A stretch of DNA of 64,000 nt. It comes from Kluyvera sp047971185 (GTDB taxonomy: Bacteria > Pseudomonadota > Gammaproteobacteria > Enterobacterales > Enterobacteriaceae). The position numbers were made by a program, and so were the translations under genes. Within the stretch, counting starts at the first letter, position 1, and the number at the start of each line of letters is the position of its first letter. The stretch covers positions 138,126 to 202,125 of the forward strand of contig NZ_JBKDZH010000018.1 in the NCBI RefSeq assembly GCF_047971185.1, read 5' to 3'. The notes beneath the pieces are model-generated. The model did no database searches. It was given only the letters and a program-made list of their open reading frames with translations, and was not told the origin of the DNA. Positions 1-7,440 of the stretch are shown piece after piece.

Positions 1-834
1 TGGAACGTGATGGACGCCGACGTCCGCTTCAAGGGGCGGCGTATTGAGCACGGCAGCAGCCTGCCGATTAGCGATCTCTCCACCCACATCGTGCTGAAAA
101 ACGCCGACCTGCGTCTGCAACCGCTGAAGCTGGGGCTGGCGGGCGGCAGCATCAACGCCAACATTCATCTGCGAGGAGATAAAAAACCGATGCAGGGGCA
201 GGCGGATATTCAGGCCCGCCGCCTGAAGCTGAAAGAGCTGATGCCGGACGTTGAGCTGATGCAGAAAACCCTCGGCGAGATGAACGGCGACGCCGAGCTT
301 CGCGGTACCGGCAACTCCGTCGCGGCGCTGCTCGGCAACAGCAACGGCAACCTGAAGCTGCTGATGAACGATGGTTTAATCAGCCGTAACCTGATGGAGA
401 TTGTGGGCCTGAACGTCGGTAACTTTATTGTCGGGCAGATTTTTGGCGATGATGAAGTGCGGGTGAACTGCGCGGCGGCCAACCTCGATATCGTCAACGG
501 CGTGGCGCGTCCGCAGATTTTCGCCTTCGATACGGAGAACGCGCTTATTAGCATCAGCGGCACGGCAAGCTTCGCCTCTGAGCAGCTGGATTTAACCATC
601 GACCCGGAAAGTAAAGGCATCCGCATTATTACCCTGCGCTCGCCGCTGTACGTGCGCGGCACCTTCAAGAATCCGCAGGCTGGGGTGAAAGCGGGGCCGC
701 TTATCGCACGTGGCGCCGTCGCCGCCGCGCTGGCGACGCTGGTCACGCCGGCCGCCGCGCTGCTGGCACTGATTTCCCCCTCCGAAGGCGAGGCAAACCA
801 GTGCCGGACGATTCTGACGCAGATGAAGAAATAA
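1..834 (+). CDS. yhjG: AsmA-family protein YhjG, C-terminal part (5' end cut by window)
   Basis: The reading frame is open from base 1, so this is the C-terminal ~277 residues of a longer protein; E. coli YhjG is about 690 residues. The visible part has the alternating beta-strand pattern of the AsmA C-terminal domain (for example LRGTGNSVAALLGNSNGN and the FKNPQAGVKAGP segment near the end), followed by an alanine-rich hydrophobic stretch at about residues 235-262 of the visible part. AsmA-like proteins are inner-membrane-anchored proteins linked to envelope lipid handling; that role is family knowledge, not shown here. Identity rests on the fold and on the neighbours yhjE, yhjD and yhjC, in the E. 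coli order. It converges on yhjE, with a REP hairpin between the two stops. Confidence 0.85.
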   Translation, partial: WNVMDADVRFKGRRIEHGSSLPISDLSTHIVLKNADLRLQPLKLGLAGGSINANIHLRGDKKPMQGQADIQARRLKLKELMPDVELMQKTLGEMNGDAELRGTGNSVAALLGNSNGNLKLLMNDGLISRNLMEIVGLNVGNFIVGQIFGDDEVRVNCAAANLDIVNGVARPQIFAFDTENALISISGTASFASEQLDLTIDPESKGIRIITLRSPLYVRGTFKNPQAGVKAGPLIARGAVAAALATLVTPAAALLALISPSEGEANQCRTILTQMKK

Positions 835-843
835 GAGGAGTCA

Positions 844-880
844 GGCCGGATAGGGCGCGGCTGCGCCGCTATCCGGTCAA
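844..880. repeat. REP-type palindrome between convergent yhjG and yhjE
   Basis: The arms GCCGGATAG and CTATCCGGTC flank a GC-rich loop that contains a small palindrome of its own. The layout is that of an enterobacterial REP unit lying between two convergent stop codons. It may act as a transcript-end stabiliser or terminator. Confidence 0.7.
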
Positions 881-884
881 TCAA

Positions 885-2201
885 TCACAGCGACTGATGG
901 CGCGTCTCATGGGTTAACAGCAGCGCAATCAGCGTTAGCGCGGCCATGCAAGCCAAATAGATGCCAACCGCGGCCAGCCCATAGTTCGACTGCAGCCAGG
1001 CCGCGATATACGGCGCGACCGATGCGCCCAGAATCGACGACACGTTGTAGGAGAAGGAAGCGCCGGTATAGCGGACTTCCGTCGGGCACAGCTCCGGCAG
1101 CAGCGCCCCCATTGGGCCAAAGGTCAGCCCCATCAGGCTCAGGCCGACCAGCAGGTACAGCATAATCAGCGCCGGATTACCGGAGCCCAGCAGCGGCTGG
1201 AAGAAGAACAGCGCGAAAATGATAATCAGGCTGGTAATCACGATCATGCTTGGGCGACGACCGAAACGGTCTGCCAGTAGGCCCGCGATCGGCACCATCA
1301 CGCCAAAGCCAATCACCGCCAGCATCAGCATCCACAGCACTTCGTTACGCGGCAGGCCCAGGCCATTCGGCACGGCGGCGGTGCTGTAGGTCATGGAATA
1401 GACGGTCATGATGTAGAACAGCGTATAGGTAGCCAGCATGATAAAGGTGCCGAGTACCGTCACGCGCACGTGCTTGCTGAGCAGGGTACCCATCGGCACT
1501 TTGACCTGCTTCTTCGCGGCGGCGACTTTGGCGAATACCGGCGTCTCATGCAGCGATACGCGCACGTACAGGCCGATGATGACCAGCACGGCCGAGAAAA
1601 TAAACGGTACGCGCCAGCCCCAGGTCATGAACTGCTCGTCGCTCAGCAGCCAGGAGAGCAGCAGGAAGGTGCCGTTGGCAAAGAAGAAGCCAATCGGCGC
1701 GCCCAGCTGCGGGAAGGAGCCGTACAGCGCGCGCTTACGCGGCGGGGCGTTTTCGGTGGCCAGCAGCGCCGCGCCGCCCCATTCACCGCCTAAGCCCAGA
1801 CCCTGCCCAAAGCGCGCCAGCGCCAGCAGCATCGGCGCCAGAATGCCGATCGATTCATAGCTCGGCAGCAGGCCGATGACAACGGTCGAGATCCCCATCG
1901 TCAGCAGCGACGCAACCAGCGTCACCTTGCGGCCAACGCGGTCGCCGAAGTGACCAAATAGCGCGGAACCGATAGGGCGCGCGACGAACGCAATGGCGAA
2001 CGTTGCCAGCGATTGCAGCGTTGCCGCCGCCGGGTCACCCTGCGGGAAGAAGATGTGCGGGAAGACGATGACCGCTGCGGTGGCGTAAATATAGAAGTCG
2101 AAAAACTCAATGGCGGTGCCGATAAGCGAGGCCACGACGACTATATTGCGCGAGTTAACCGGAGCGGTTGCCTGGTCGTTGTCGAGTGTTGTGCTGGTCA
2201 T
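885..2201 (-). CDS. yhjE: MFS metabolite:H+ symporter YhjE
   Basis: A 438-residue, 12-helix major facilitator; E. coli YhjE is 440. The loop 2-3 motif GHFGDRVGRK and the GLLADRFGRRPSM motif between helices 8 and 9 place it in the metabolite:H+ symporter (proline/betaine-like) group. A charged N-terminus (TTLDNDQATAPVNSRN) precedes helix 1. The physiological substrate is unknown; the family moves small organic acids or zwitterions across the inner membrane. It runs opposite to yhjG and is followed upstream by yhjD on the same strand, 263 bp away, so the two are probably separate transcription units. Confidence 0.9.
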   Translation of the reverse strand: MTSTTLDNDQATAPVNSRNIVVVASLIGTAIEFFDFYIYATAAVIVFPHIFFPQGDPAAATLQSLATFAIAFVARPIGSALFGHFGDRVGRKVTLVASLLTMGISTVVIGLLPSYESIGILAPMLLALARFGQGLGLGGEWGGAALLATENAPPRKRALYGSFPQLGAPIGFFFANGTFLLLSWLLSDEQFMTWGWRVPFIFSAVLVIIGLYVRVSLHETPVFAKVAAAKKQVKVPMGTLLSKHVRVTVLGTFIMLATYTLFYIMTVYSMTYSTAAVPNGLGLPRNEVLWMLMLAVIGFGVMVPIAGLLADRFGRRPSMIVITSLIIIFALFFFQPLLGSGNPALIMLYLLVGLSLMGLTFGPMGALLPELCPTEVRYTGASFSYNVSSILGASVAPYIAAWLQSNYGLAAVGIYLACMAALTLIALLLTHETRHQSL

Positions 2202-2432
2202 AGTGTTTTCTAATATTTATAGCGAACGAAAGGCCATATTAGACATAGCAAAAGCGACATTTCAATCTGTAACGGGATTGTAAAATGACGCTAAGAAGGG
2301 GAAAAAGTGGATAATTTTTATACCGGGAAATAAGCATCCATGAAATGCTTCACATTTTTTATAACTTAGATGATAAAACTGGTTTTTGGTTAAATAAAAG
2401 TTACGGGCTGGATTTATATGCTGAAACGAAAG

Positions 2433-2457
2433 GCTGGGCTGAAATTTTCAGCCCAGC
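2433..2457 (-). terminator. Hairpin downstream of yhjD
   Basis: A perfect inverted repeat, with 9-bp arms GCTGGGCTG and CAGCCCAGC around an AT loop, lies 8 bp beyond the yhjD stop. On the minus strand it is followed by a T-rich stretch (CTTTCGTTTC). It is probably the yhjD terminator. The remaining bases 2202-2432 are the AT-rich yhjE promoter region, where I recognise no operator. Confidence 0.65.
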
Positions 2458-2464
2458 GGTGCGC

Positions 2465-3427
2465 TTAGCTATGGGTTTTTCCCGGCATGCGCGGGTCGTC
2501 TTTGTATTCCGCGGTGGCGATCCACGCCGCGCAGAACAGCGTCAGGCGGGCGAAGAAGTAGAAGAAGGCCATCAGGCCAAGCACCGAACCAAACGCCGCG
2601 CCGGAAGGTGATTTCACCAGCGTGGGGAGCGTCCAGGTCATGATAATTTTAATCACTTCAAAGCCGATGGCGGCGATAAAGGTGCCGCGGATCAGCGCCT
2701 TCTTGCGCGGACGATGGCGCGGCAGACGCCAGAAAATCCAGAAGAACAGCAGATAGTTAGCGAAGATAGAGATTGCCAGGCCAATCAGCCGCCAGGCGGG
2801 TTTCAGCCACTCGATGCTGTCGAGGTACAGCGCCGAGATAATCATCTGCTGGGCGGAACCGGCCACCGAGGTGATGGACAGCGTGACGATCAGCGCAACC
2901 AACAGGCCAATCAGCGACACGAAATCACGCAGGTATTTTACCCAGATAGCCTCCTGGTCCTGCGGCGTGCGCTCCCAGACGTCGCGGGACTGCGCGCGAA
3001 TCGCTTCGCGCAGGTTGCCCATCCAGTTCACGCCGGAGTAGAGGGCAATCCCCAGGCCGACCAGCCCGACGGTGGTGCGCTGCTGAACGGCGGTATTGAT
3101 GGTGCTTTTTAAGGTGGCCGCTAGCGTCGGGTCGCTGACGTTGTTGAGGATCTTATTGAAAATATCCTGCAGCAGCGTGGGGTGCGAGGCGAGGATAAAA
3201 CCGGCGGCGGCAAACGACACCATCAGGATCGGGATCATCGATAGGAACGAGAAGTAGGTGATCGCCGCGCCGAACTGGTTACCCATCCGGTCATTGAAGC
3301 GCTCGGCGGCGCGAATCAGGTGGGCGATAACCGGGCGGCGCTGAAGCTTCTGCGCGGTGCTGGTGACGGTATCCAGCGCTTTGCTGGCCTTTTGCTGTAG
3401 ACGTTTGTCGTTGTTTTCCGACGTCAT
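2465..3427 (-). CDS. yhjD: YihY/BrkB-family inner-membrane protein YhjD
   Basis: 320 residues with about six hydrophobic segments and the family signatures AAITYFSFLSMIPI (residues ~54-67) and a C-terminal block GAAFGSVLGLMAFFYFFARLTLF. E. coli YhjD is 337 residues. The N-terminal 40 residues are charged and cytoplasmic. The family is often labelled virulence factor BrkB or ribonuclease BN; the latter name is a historical mistake for this fold. E. coli YhjD was reported in suppression of Kdo/lipid A export defects, so an envelope transport role is possible but not visible here. Confidence 0.88.
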   Translation of the reverse strand: MTSENNDKRLQQKASKALDTVTSTAQKLQRRPVIAHLIRAAERFNDRMGNQFGAAITYFSFLSMIPILMVSFAAAGFILASHPTLLQDIFNKILNNVSDPTLAATLKSTINTAVQQRTTVGLVGLGIALYSGVNWMGNLREAIRAQSRDVWERTPQDQEAIWVKYLRDFVSLIGLLVALIVTLSITSVAGSAQQMIISALYLDSIEWLKPAWRLIGLAISIFANYLLFFWIFWRLPRHRPRKKALIRGTFIAAIGFEVIKIIMTWTLPTLVKSPSGAAFGSVLGLMAFFYFFARLTLFCAAWIATAEYKDDPRMPGKTHS

Positions 3428-3473
3428 CAGGACGAATTTCCTTTTTCATTGCTTTTAATTGAGTATAGAAGGT

Positions 3474-3549
3474 TCCCCGGCGTCGGTGCTGCACACCTCA
3501 TCCGGGCTACCTGTTGCCGTAGTCCGGACGAACGAAGTGACGCCGGGAG
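3474..3549. repeat. REP/BIME-type inverted repeat between yhjD and yhjC
   Basis: The outer arms CCCGGCGTC (3476-3484) and GACGCCGGG (3539-3547) enclose inner REP-like cores (ATCCGGGCTAC and GTAGTCCGGA). It sits just beyond the yhjC stop and upstream of yhjD. Confidence 0.65.
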
Positions 3550-3551
3550 GC

Positions 3552-4451
3552 TTAATCGACATATTCGCGCAGCACTTCGGTGAGCCACTCCATCAGTACA
3601 TGTACCCGGCGCGACAGATTGCGGCGGTGCGGGTAAATCAGCGAGACCGGCATGGGCTCGGCCCGATACTGCGGCAGAACCTCCACCAGTTTGCCGTCGC
3701 GCAGCGCTTCACGGACGCCCACGCGCGGTACCTGAATGATCCCCAGCCCTGCCAGGCAGGCCGCGTGGTAGGTTTCGGTACTGTTTACCGTCAGCACGCC
3801 GCCGGTTTTTACCCACTGCGTGCCGTTATCCCTCGCCACTTCAAAGCCTTGCGGACGTACGCCGAGGTTCACCGCATAGTGTACCAGCGCATGGCTGCTG
3901 AGATCTTCCAGTGATTCCGGATAGCCGAAGCGGGCGAGATACGCCGGGCTGGCGCAGTTGATGAGGGTGAGCTTGCCGAGCGGGCGGGCAATCAGCCCGG
4001 AATCTTTCAGCGCACCGACGCGCACCACGCAGTCAAACCCTTCGCGAATCACATCCACCAGGCGGTCGCTGCTGCTCAGTTCCAGTTCAATACCGGGATA
4101 GTGCTGCAAAAAGTCGGGCAGCCGGGGAATGACCACGTTACGCGCGATGGCGATCGGCATATCCACCCTTAACCGTCCGCTGACGCTACTGGGGTCGCTC
4201 TGGAACATGCTGTCCAGTTCCTCCAGGTTGCTCAGCAGATCTTTGGCGCGTTCAAAGTAGACCATCCCATCCTGAGTCAGTAGCACGCGGCGGGTCGTGC
4301 GGTGCAGCAGGCGGCAGCCAAGGTGGTTCTCCAGCGCCTGAATCTGCCGCGATACGCTACCTTTAGGAAGACCCAGCGTGTCCGCCGCTCGGGAAAAACT
4401 CTCCAGTTCGGCCACGCGGATGAACAGCTGCATTGCGTGTATTTTATCCAT
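3552..4451 (-). CDS. yhjC: LysR-family regulator YhjC
   Basis: 299 residues, the same length as E. coli YhjC (also called RcdB). The N-terminal winged HTH starts MDKIHAMQLFIRVAELESFSRAADTLGLPKGSVSRQ in two blocks (residues 1-20 and 21-36). The C-terminal effector-binding domain contains the SSDRLVDVIREGFDCVVRVG block common to LTTRs that control dehydrogenases. It is transcribed divergently from the short-chain dehydrogenase at 4571, which it probably regulates from the 119-bp shared intergenic region; that is inference. The effector is unknown. Confidence 0.88.
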   Translation of the reverse strand: MDKIHAMQLFIRVAELESFSRAADTLGLPKGSVSRQIQALENHLGCRLLHRTTRRVLLTQDGMVYFERAKDLLSNLEELDSMFQSDPSSVSGRLRVDMPIAIARNVVIPRLPDFLQHYPGIELELSSSDRLVDVIREGFDCVVRVGALKDSGLIARPLGKLTLINCASPAYLARFGYPESLEDLSSHALVHYAVNLGVRPQGFEVARDNGTQWVKTGGVLTVNSTETYHAACLAGLGIIQVPRVGVREALRDGKLVEVLPQYRAEPMPVSLIYPHRRNLSRRVHVLMEWLTEVLREYVD

Positions 4452-4570
4452 CTCAATGACCTATTGTTGTTGTGGATGAGACAGTGAAGCGTAATCAGAG
4501 ATATTTATTGTTTTTTTATCACCTAATAAGCTTGTTCTCAACGTACACACCATGAGAAATGAGGTTTCCT

Positions 4571-5329
4571 ATGAACCAGCGTATTGCGATCGTCACCGGC
4601 GGCAGCCGTGGATTGGGGAAAAATGCGGTATTAAAGCTTGCCGCGCAGGGAACGGATATTATTTTCACCTACCACAGCCAGCGCGATGCGGCGTTGCAGG
4701 TAGTGGCTGAAGTGGCGCAACTGGGGGCAAAAGCGGTGGCATTGCAGCTGAACGTCAGCGAAACCGCCAGCTTTGCCGCCTTCGTCGGGCAGGTCAAAAC
4801 CCAGCTCCAGCAGGAGTGGGGGCGTGAGACGTTTGATTATTTAGTGAACAATGCCGGTATCGGCCTGTATGCTCCGTTTGCCGAGACCTCGGAAGCGCTG
4901 TTTGATGAGCTAATGAACATTCACTTTAAGGGGCCGTTCTTCCTCACTCAGCAGCTTCTGCCGCTGATGGCCGACGGCGGGCGCATCCTCAACGTCTCGA
5001 CCGGGCTGGCGCGCTTTGCGCTGCCGGGATATGCGGCCTATGCATCGATGAAAGGGGCGATGGAGGTGCTGACCCGTTATCAGGCGAAAGAGCTGGGCGC
5101 GCGCGGGATCTCGGTGAACAGCATTGCGCCGGGCGCGATCGAAACCGACTTCGGCGGCGGGCATCTGCGCGACAACGCAGAGCTGAACCACTATGTGGCT
5201 TCACAAACCGCGCTGGGTCGCACAGGACTGCCGGACGACATCGGCGACGCTATCGCCGCGCTGCTGAGCGACAATCTGCGCTGGATGACCGCACAGCGCA
5301 TTGAAGTCTCGGGCGGGATGTTCCTGTAA
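4571..5329 (+). CDS. Short-chain dehydrogenase/reductase (SDR)
   Basis: A 252-residue classical SDR. The cofactor motif TGGSRGLG lies at residues 9-16, NNAG follows near residue 96, and the YAAYASMKG segment carries the catalytic Tyr and Lys, with an upstream Ser in LNVSTGLA. A PGAIETDFGG block follows the active site, and the C-terminus SGGMFL is typical. I start at the ATG at 4571 because GAGG lies 7 bp before it; the in-frame start at 4559 lacks a site. The residues after the glycine motif do not clearly decide NAD versus NADP. It is divergent from yhjC and absent from the E. coli yhjC-yhjB interval. The substrate is unknown. Confidence 0.88.
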   Translation: MNQRIAIVTGGSRGLGKNAVLKLAAQGTDIIFTYHSQRDAALQVVAEVAQLGAKAVALQLNVSETASFAAFVGQVKTQLQQEWGRETFDYLVNNAGIGLYAPFAETSEALFDELMNIHFKGPFFLTQQLLPLMADGGRILNVSTGLARFALPGYAAYASMKGAMEVLTRYQAKELGARGISVNSIAPGAIETDFGGGHLRDNAELNHYVASQTALGRTGLPDDIGDAIAALLSDNLRWMTAQRIEVSGGMFL

Positions 5330-5658
5330 CCACGCCGCATTATTCATATCATGCTGAAATAAGTCCTAAGGTGGACTTATTTCAGCTTCTGCTTCCGCTT
5401 TCTCCCGCCATGTAATACATTTCGTGAAATTAATATTCATTATTAGCTCTTCCTCTAATCCTTTTCTTAATCCCGGTGTGATGAACTATGTGAATACGTA
5501 ATTGCAGCCCGAGGGGTGTAAGTATTCATAATCTTGATGTTTATATTGCCGGATATCTCCGTAGAATGCCCCATGCCAAACGGCGAGTTCTTATTTTGTG
5601 CCGTAAGGATTACTCTTTCGAGCATTAAGAGCTGATTATTTTTAATGGGGAAAGCGTT
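5330..5658. other. Intergenic region SDR-yhjB
   Basis: 329 bp without a convincing gene. It starts with the SDR hairpin at 5353-5386, then becomes AT-rich towards yhjB, which has a GGGGAAA ribosome site. I find no operator I can name. Confidence 0.6.
5353..5386 (+). terminator. Perfect 14-bp stem hairpin after the SDR gene
   Basis: GCTGAAATAAGTCC (5353-5366) and its exact complement (5373-5386) enclose the 6-nt loop TAAGGT, 24 bp after the SDR stop. The tract after it is pyrimidine-rich (TTCTGCTTCCGCTTTCTC) rather than pure T. Confidence 0.65.
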
Positions 5659-6285
5659 ATGCAGGTAGTCATGTTTGACAGGCAGTCAATATTTATTCAT
5701 GGAATGAAAGTTAGCTTACAGGAACATATTCCAGGAATTGATGTTTATGCCGTCAGTCAGGCAGATGACCTGTGGCGGCAGCTGTTACACCATCCGGAGG
5801 CGTTGCTCATTCTGGACGGCGAAATGGAACCGGGTTTTTGTCAGTGGCTGTTGCAGGAGAAGTATCAGCAGTTTCCAGAGTCGAAAGGGATTATTGTCGT
5901 CAATGAATATAATCAGGCATGGCTTGGCAATATGCTGGCATTTAACGTGCAGGCGATTATCCCACGCGATGCTGGCGTTGAGACTTTTGTGCAGACCATC
6001 AAAAGCGTGATGCGTGGGTTAATTTGTTTACCCAGCGACTGGCGAATGGAATCTGAACACACCAAACATGGGCTGGAAAGTTTAAGCCATCGGCAACGGG
6101 AAATATTAACCCTGCTCGCTAACGGGGAAACCAATAAAGAGATTAGCCGAACGCTGAATATCAGTACCGGGACGGTAAAGGCGCATCTGGAGTCTTTATA
6201 CCGCCGTCTGGATGTAAAGAACCGCACGCAGGCGGCGATGCTGCTCAACCATAGCCAGAATTTACCGCATATCGTGCTGGAATAA
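5659..6285 (+). CDS. yhjB: LuxR/FixJ-type regulator YhjB with atypical receiver
   Basis: 208 residues (E. coli YhjB is 200, and the N-terminus MQVVMFDRQSIFIHGMK is nearly the same). Residues 1-125 have a response-regulator receiver layout, with Asp53 in LLILDGEM at the phosphoacceptor place. However, the usual acidic pair after strand 1 is reduced to FDR, and the conserved switch Lys is Arg103 (IIPRDAG). Residues ~142-195 form a GerE-type HTH (LSHRQREILTLLANGETNKE, then ISTGTVKAHLESLYRRL). No sensor kinase lies nearby. It probably binds DNA independently of phosphorylation; the targets are unknown. Its 3' end overlaps the lysozyme-like gene by 24 bp, tail to tail. Confidence 0.9.
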   Translation: MQVVMFDRQSIFIHGMKVSLQEHIPGIDVYAVSQADDLWRQLLHHPEALLILDGEMEPGFCQWLLQEKYQQFPESKGIIVVNEYNQAWLGNMLAFNVQAIIPRDAGVETFVQTIKSVMRGLICLPSDWRMESEHTKHGLESLSHRQREILTLLANGETNKEISRTLNISTGTVKAHLESLYRRLDVKNRTQAAMLLNHSQNLPHIVLE

Positions 6286-6705
6286 CGCGGATTCAGCCTG
6301 GCGCTGTAAGGCCAGGCTGTTTTGTTGCTGACCCTCGCGCTGCCATTCCGCCAGCGCGGCGCGAAAATCTTCGCGATTAATCGCCTGTACGATCGCCGAA
6401 CGCTGTAGCCCTTCCGGCCCGAGACTGAACGCCAGCGACAGCAGCGCATCGAACTGCTGCTGGCCGAGCGGCACGTTGACGCACTGGCAAATCAGCTGCT
6501 GATAGTCTTGCGTATCACGCTGAAATAGCGCCTCGGCCTGCGCGTGACTAATACCTGCGTCAAAGCGTTCCCGATCGCGGATAAGATGGCCATAACCAAT
6601 CAGCCATAACCCCTGCGCGTCGCGGTATTTCTCCAGCGAAAGCCCCTGAAAACGCTTAATCAATTCCAGCCCCTGCGGACTGGCTGCGGTAATCCCTGTG
6701 CTCAT
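6262..6705 (-). CDS. Lysozyme-fold (GH24) protein with missing catalytic residues
   Basis: 147 residues matching phage T4-type lysozyme across its length: LELIKRFQGLSLEKYRD, then GLWLIGYGH, and a C-terminal NSLALQRQAESALF. Active members carry Glu in the F-E-G position, Asp in Y-x-D and Thr in T-I-G-Y-G-H. Here they read Gln20, Asp29 and Leu35, so the acid catalyst and the Thr are both lost, and the C-terminal double Arg is Q-R. There is no signal peptide, SAR segment, holin or spanin gene nearby. A GAGAGA ribosome site precedes the ATG. It is probably a domesticated, non-lytic relic or binding protein. It may be co-transcribed with the GNAT gene upstream. Confidence 0.8.
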   Translation of the reverse strand: MSTGITAASPQGLELIKRFQGLSLEKYRDAQGLWLIGYGHLIRDRERFDAGISHAQAEALFQRDTQDYQQLICQCVNVPLGQQQFDALLSLAFSLGPEGLQRSAIVQAINREDFRAALAEWQREGQQQNSLALQRQAESALFQHDMR

Positions 6706-6758
6706 AACGATCTCTCTGTGGGTGAACAGAGAAGTGTAAAAGAGCCGCAGGCGCTCGA

Positions 6759-7304
6759 CTATTGGCCGGATGACGGTGAATGATTATATTTGTGGTTAAG
6801 TAAGCCAAACAGCCAGTCGTTGTGCCACTGACCGGCGAGGAAATAGCTCTCGCGCAGTTCACCTTCGAGGCGGAAACCGAGCTTCTCCAGCGTGCGGCGG
6901 GAGGCCACGTTGCCTGCCGTGACCGTCGCCGTCAGGCGGCGGATGCCGCCGGCGCTAAAAGCATAATCGCACACCGCGCGCAGGGATTCGGTGCCGTAGC
7001 CTTGTCCCTGCGCCTCAGGGGCGAATAAAAATCCCACCTCCGCGCAGTCGGCGTCGCGATGAAGATAGCCGGTGATGCCGAGCGGCGCGTTTTGCGCATT
7101 GCGGACCATCAGGCATAGCCAATGCGCGTCGCCGGGAGACCAGTGGGGCAGACGGGCGTCAAAGGCGGCGCGGATCTCGCTCTCGCTGCGCTTATCCGCT
7201 ACATAGCGCATCACCTGCGGGTGCTGCTGGAGGGCCAGAAAGAAGGGCCAGTCGCTGTCGATAAGCTGCGTGCAGACTAAATGTTCGGTGGTGAGCGCGA
7301 TCAT
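6759..7304 (-). CDS. GNAT-family N-acetyltransferase (RimJ/RimL type)
   Basis: 181 residues. The acetyl-CoA pyrophosphate loop is QGQGYGTES (residues ~95-103), preceded by the EVGFLFAP strand and followed by the VTAGNVASRRTLEKLGF segment that marks the RimJ/RimL branch, which modifies ribosomal protein N-termini, other proteins or small amines. Nothing here decides the substrate. It lies 53 bp upstream of the lysozyme-like gene on the same strand and diverges from the HEPN gene at 7441. Confidence 0.85.
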   Translation of the reverse strand: MIALTTEHLVCTQLIDSDWPFFLALQQHPQVMRYVADKRSESEIRAAFDARLPHWSPGDAHWLCLMVRNAQNAPLGITGYLHRDADCAEVGFLFAPEAQGQGYGTESLRAVCDYAFSAGGIRRLTATVTAGNVASRRTLEKLGFRLEGELRESYFLAGQWHNDWLFGLLNHKYNHSPSSGQ

Positions 7305-7440
7305 AATTTCACATCCTGAGTGGTGGCACAGGACTGTTAATTTGCCTGATTTCGGCTATGGTGTAACGACCAAAATAACATAAAAATAACATATTAAGCC
7401 TAAGGCGAAATGGCCTTGCTGTGGGTTAAGGAACGTGAAG

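Noticed and set aside
6262..6705. Prophage remnant reading of the lysozyme-like gene
   Set aside because: No other phage gene, integrase or attachment site lies nearby, and the neighbours are ordinary chromosomal genes.
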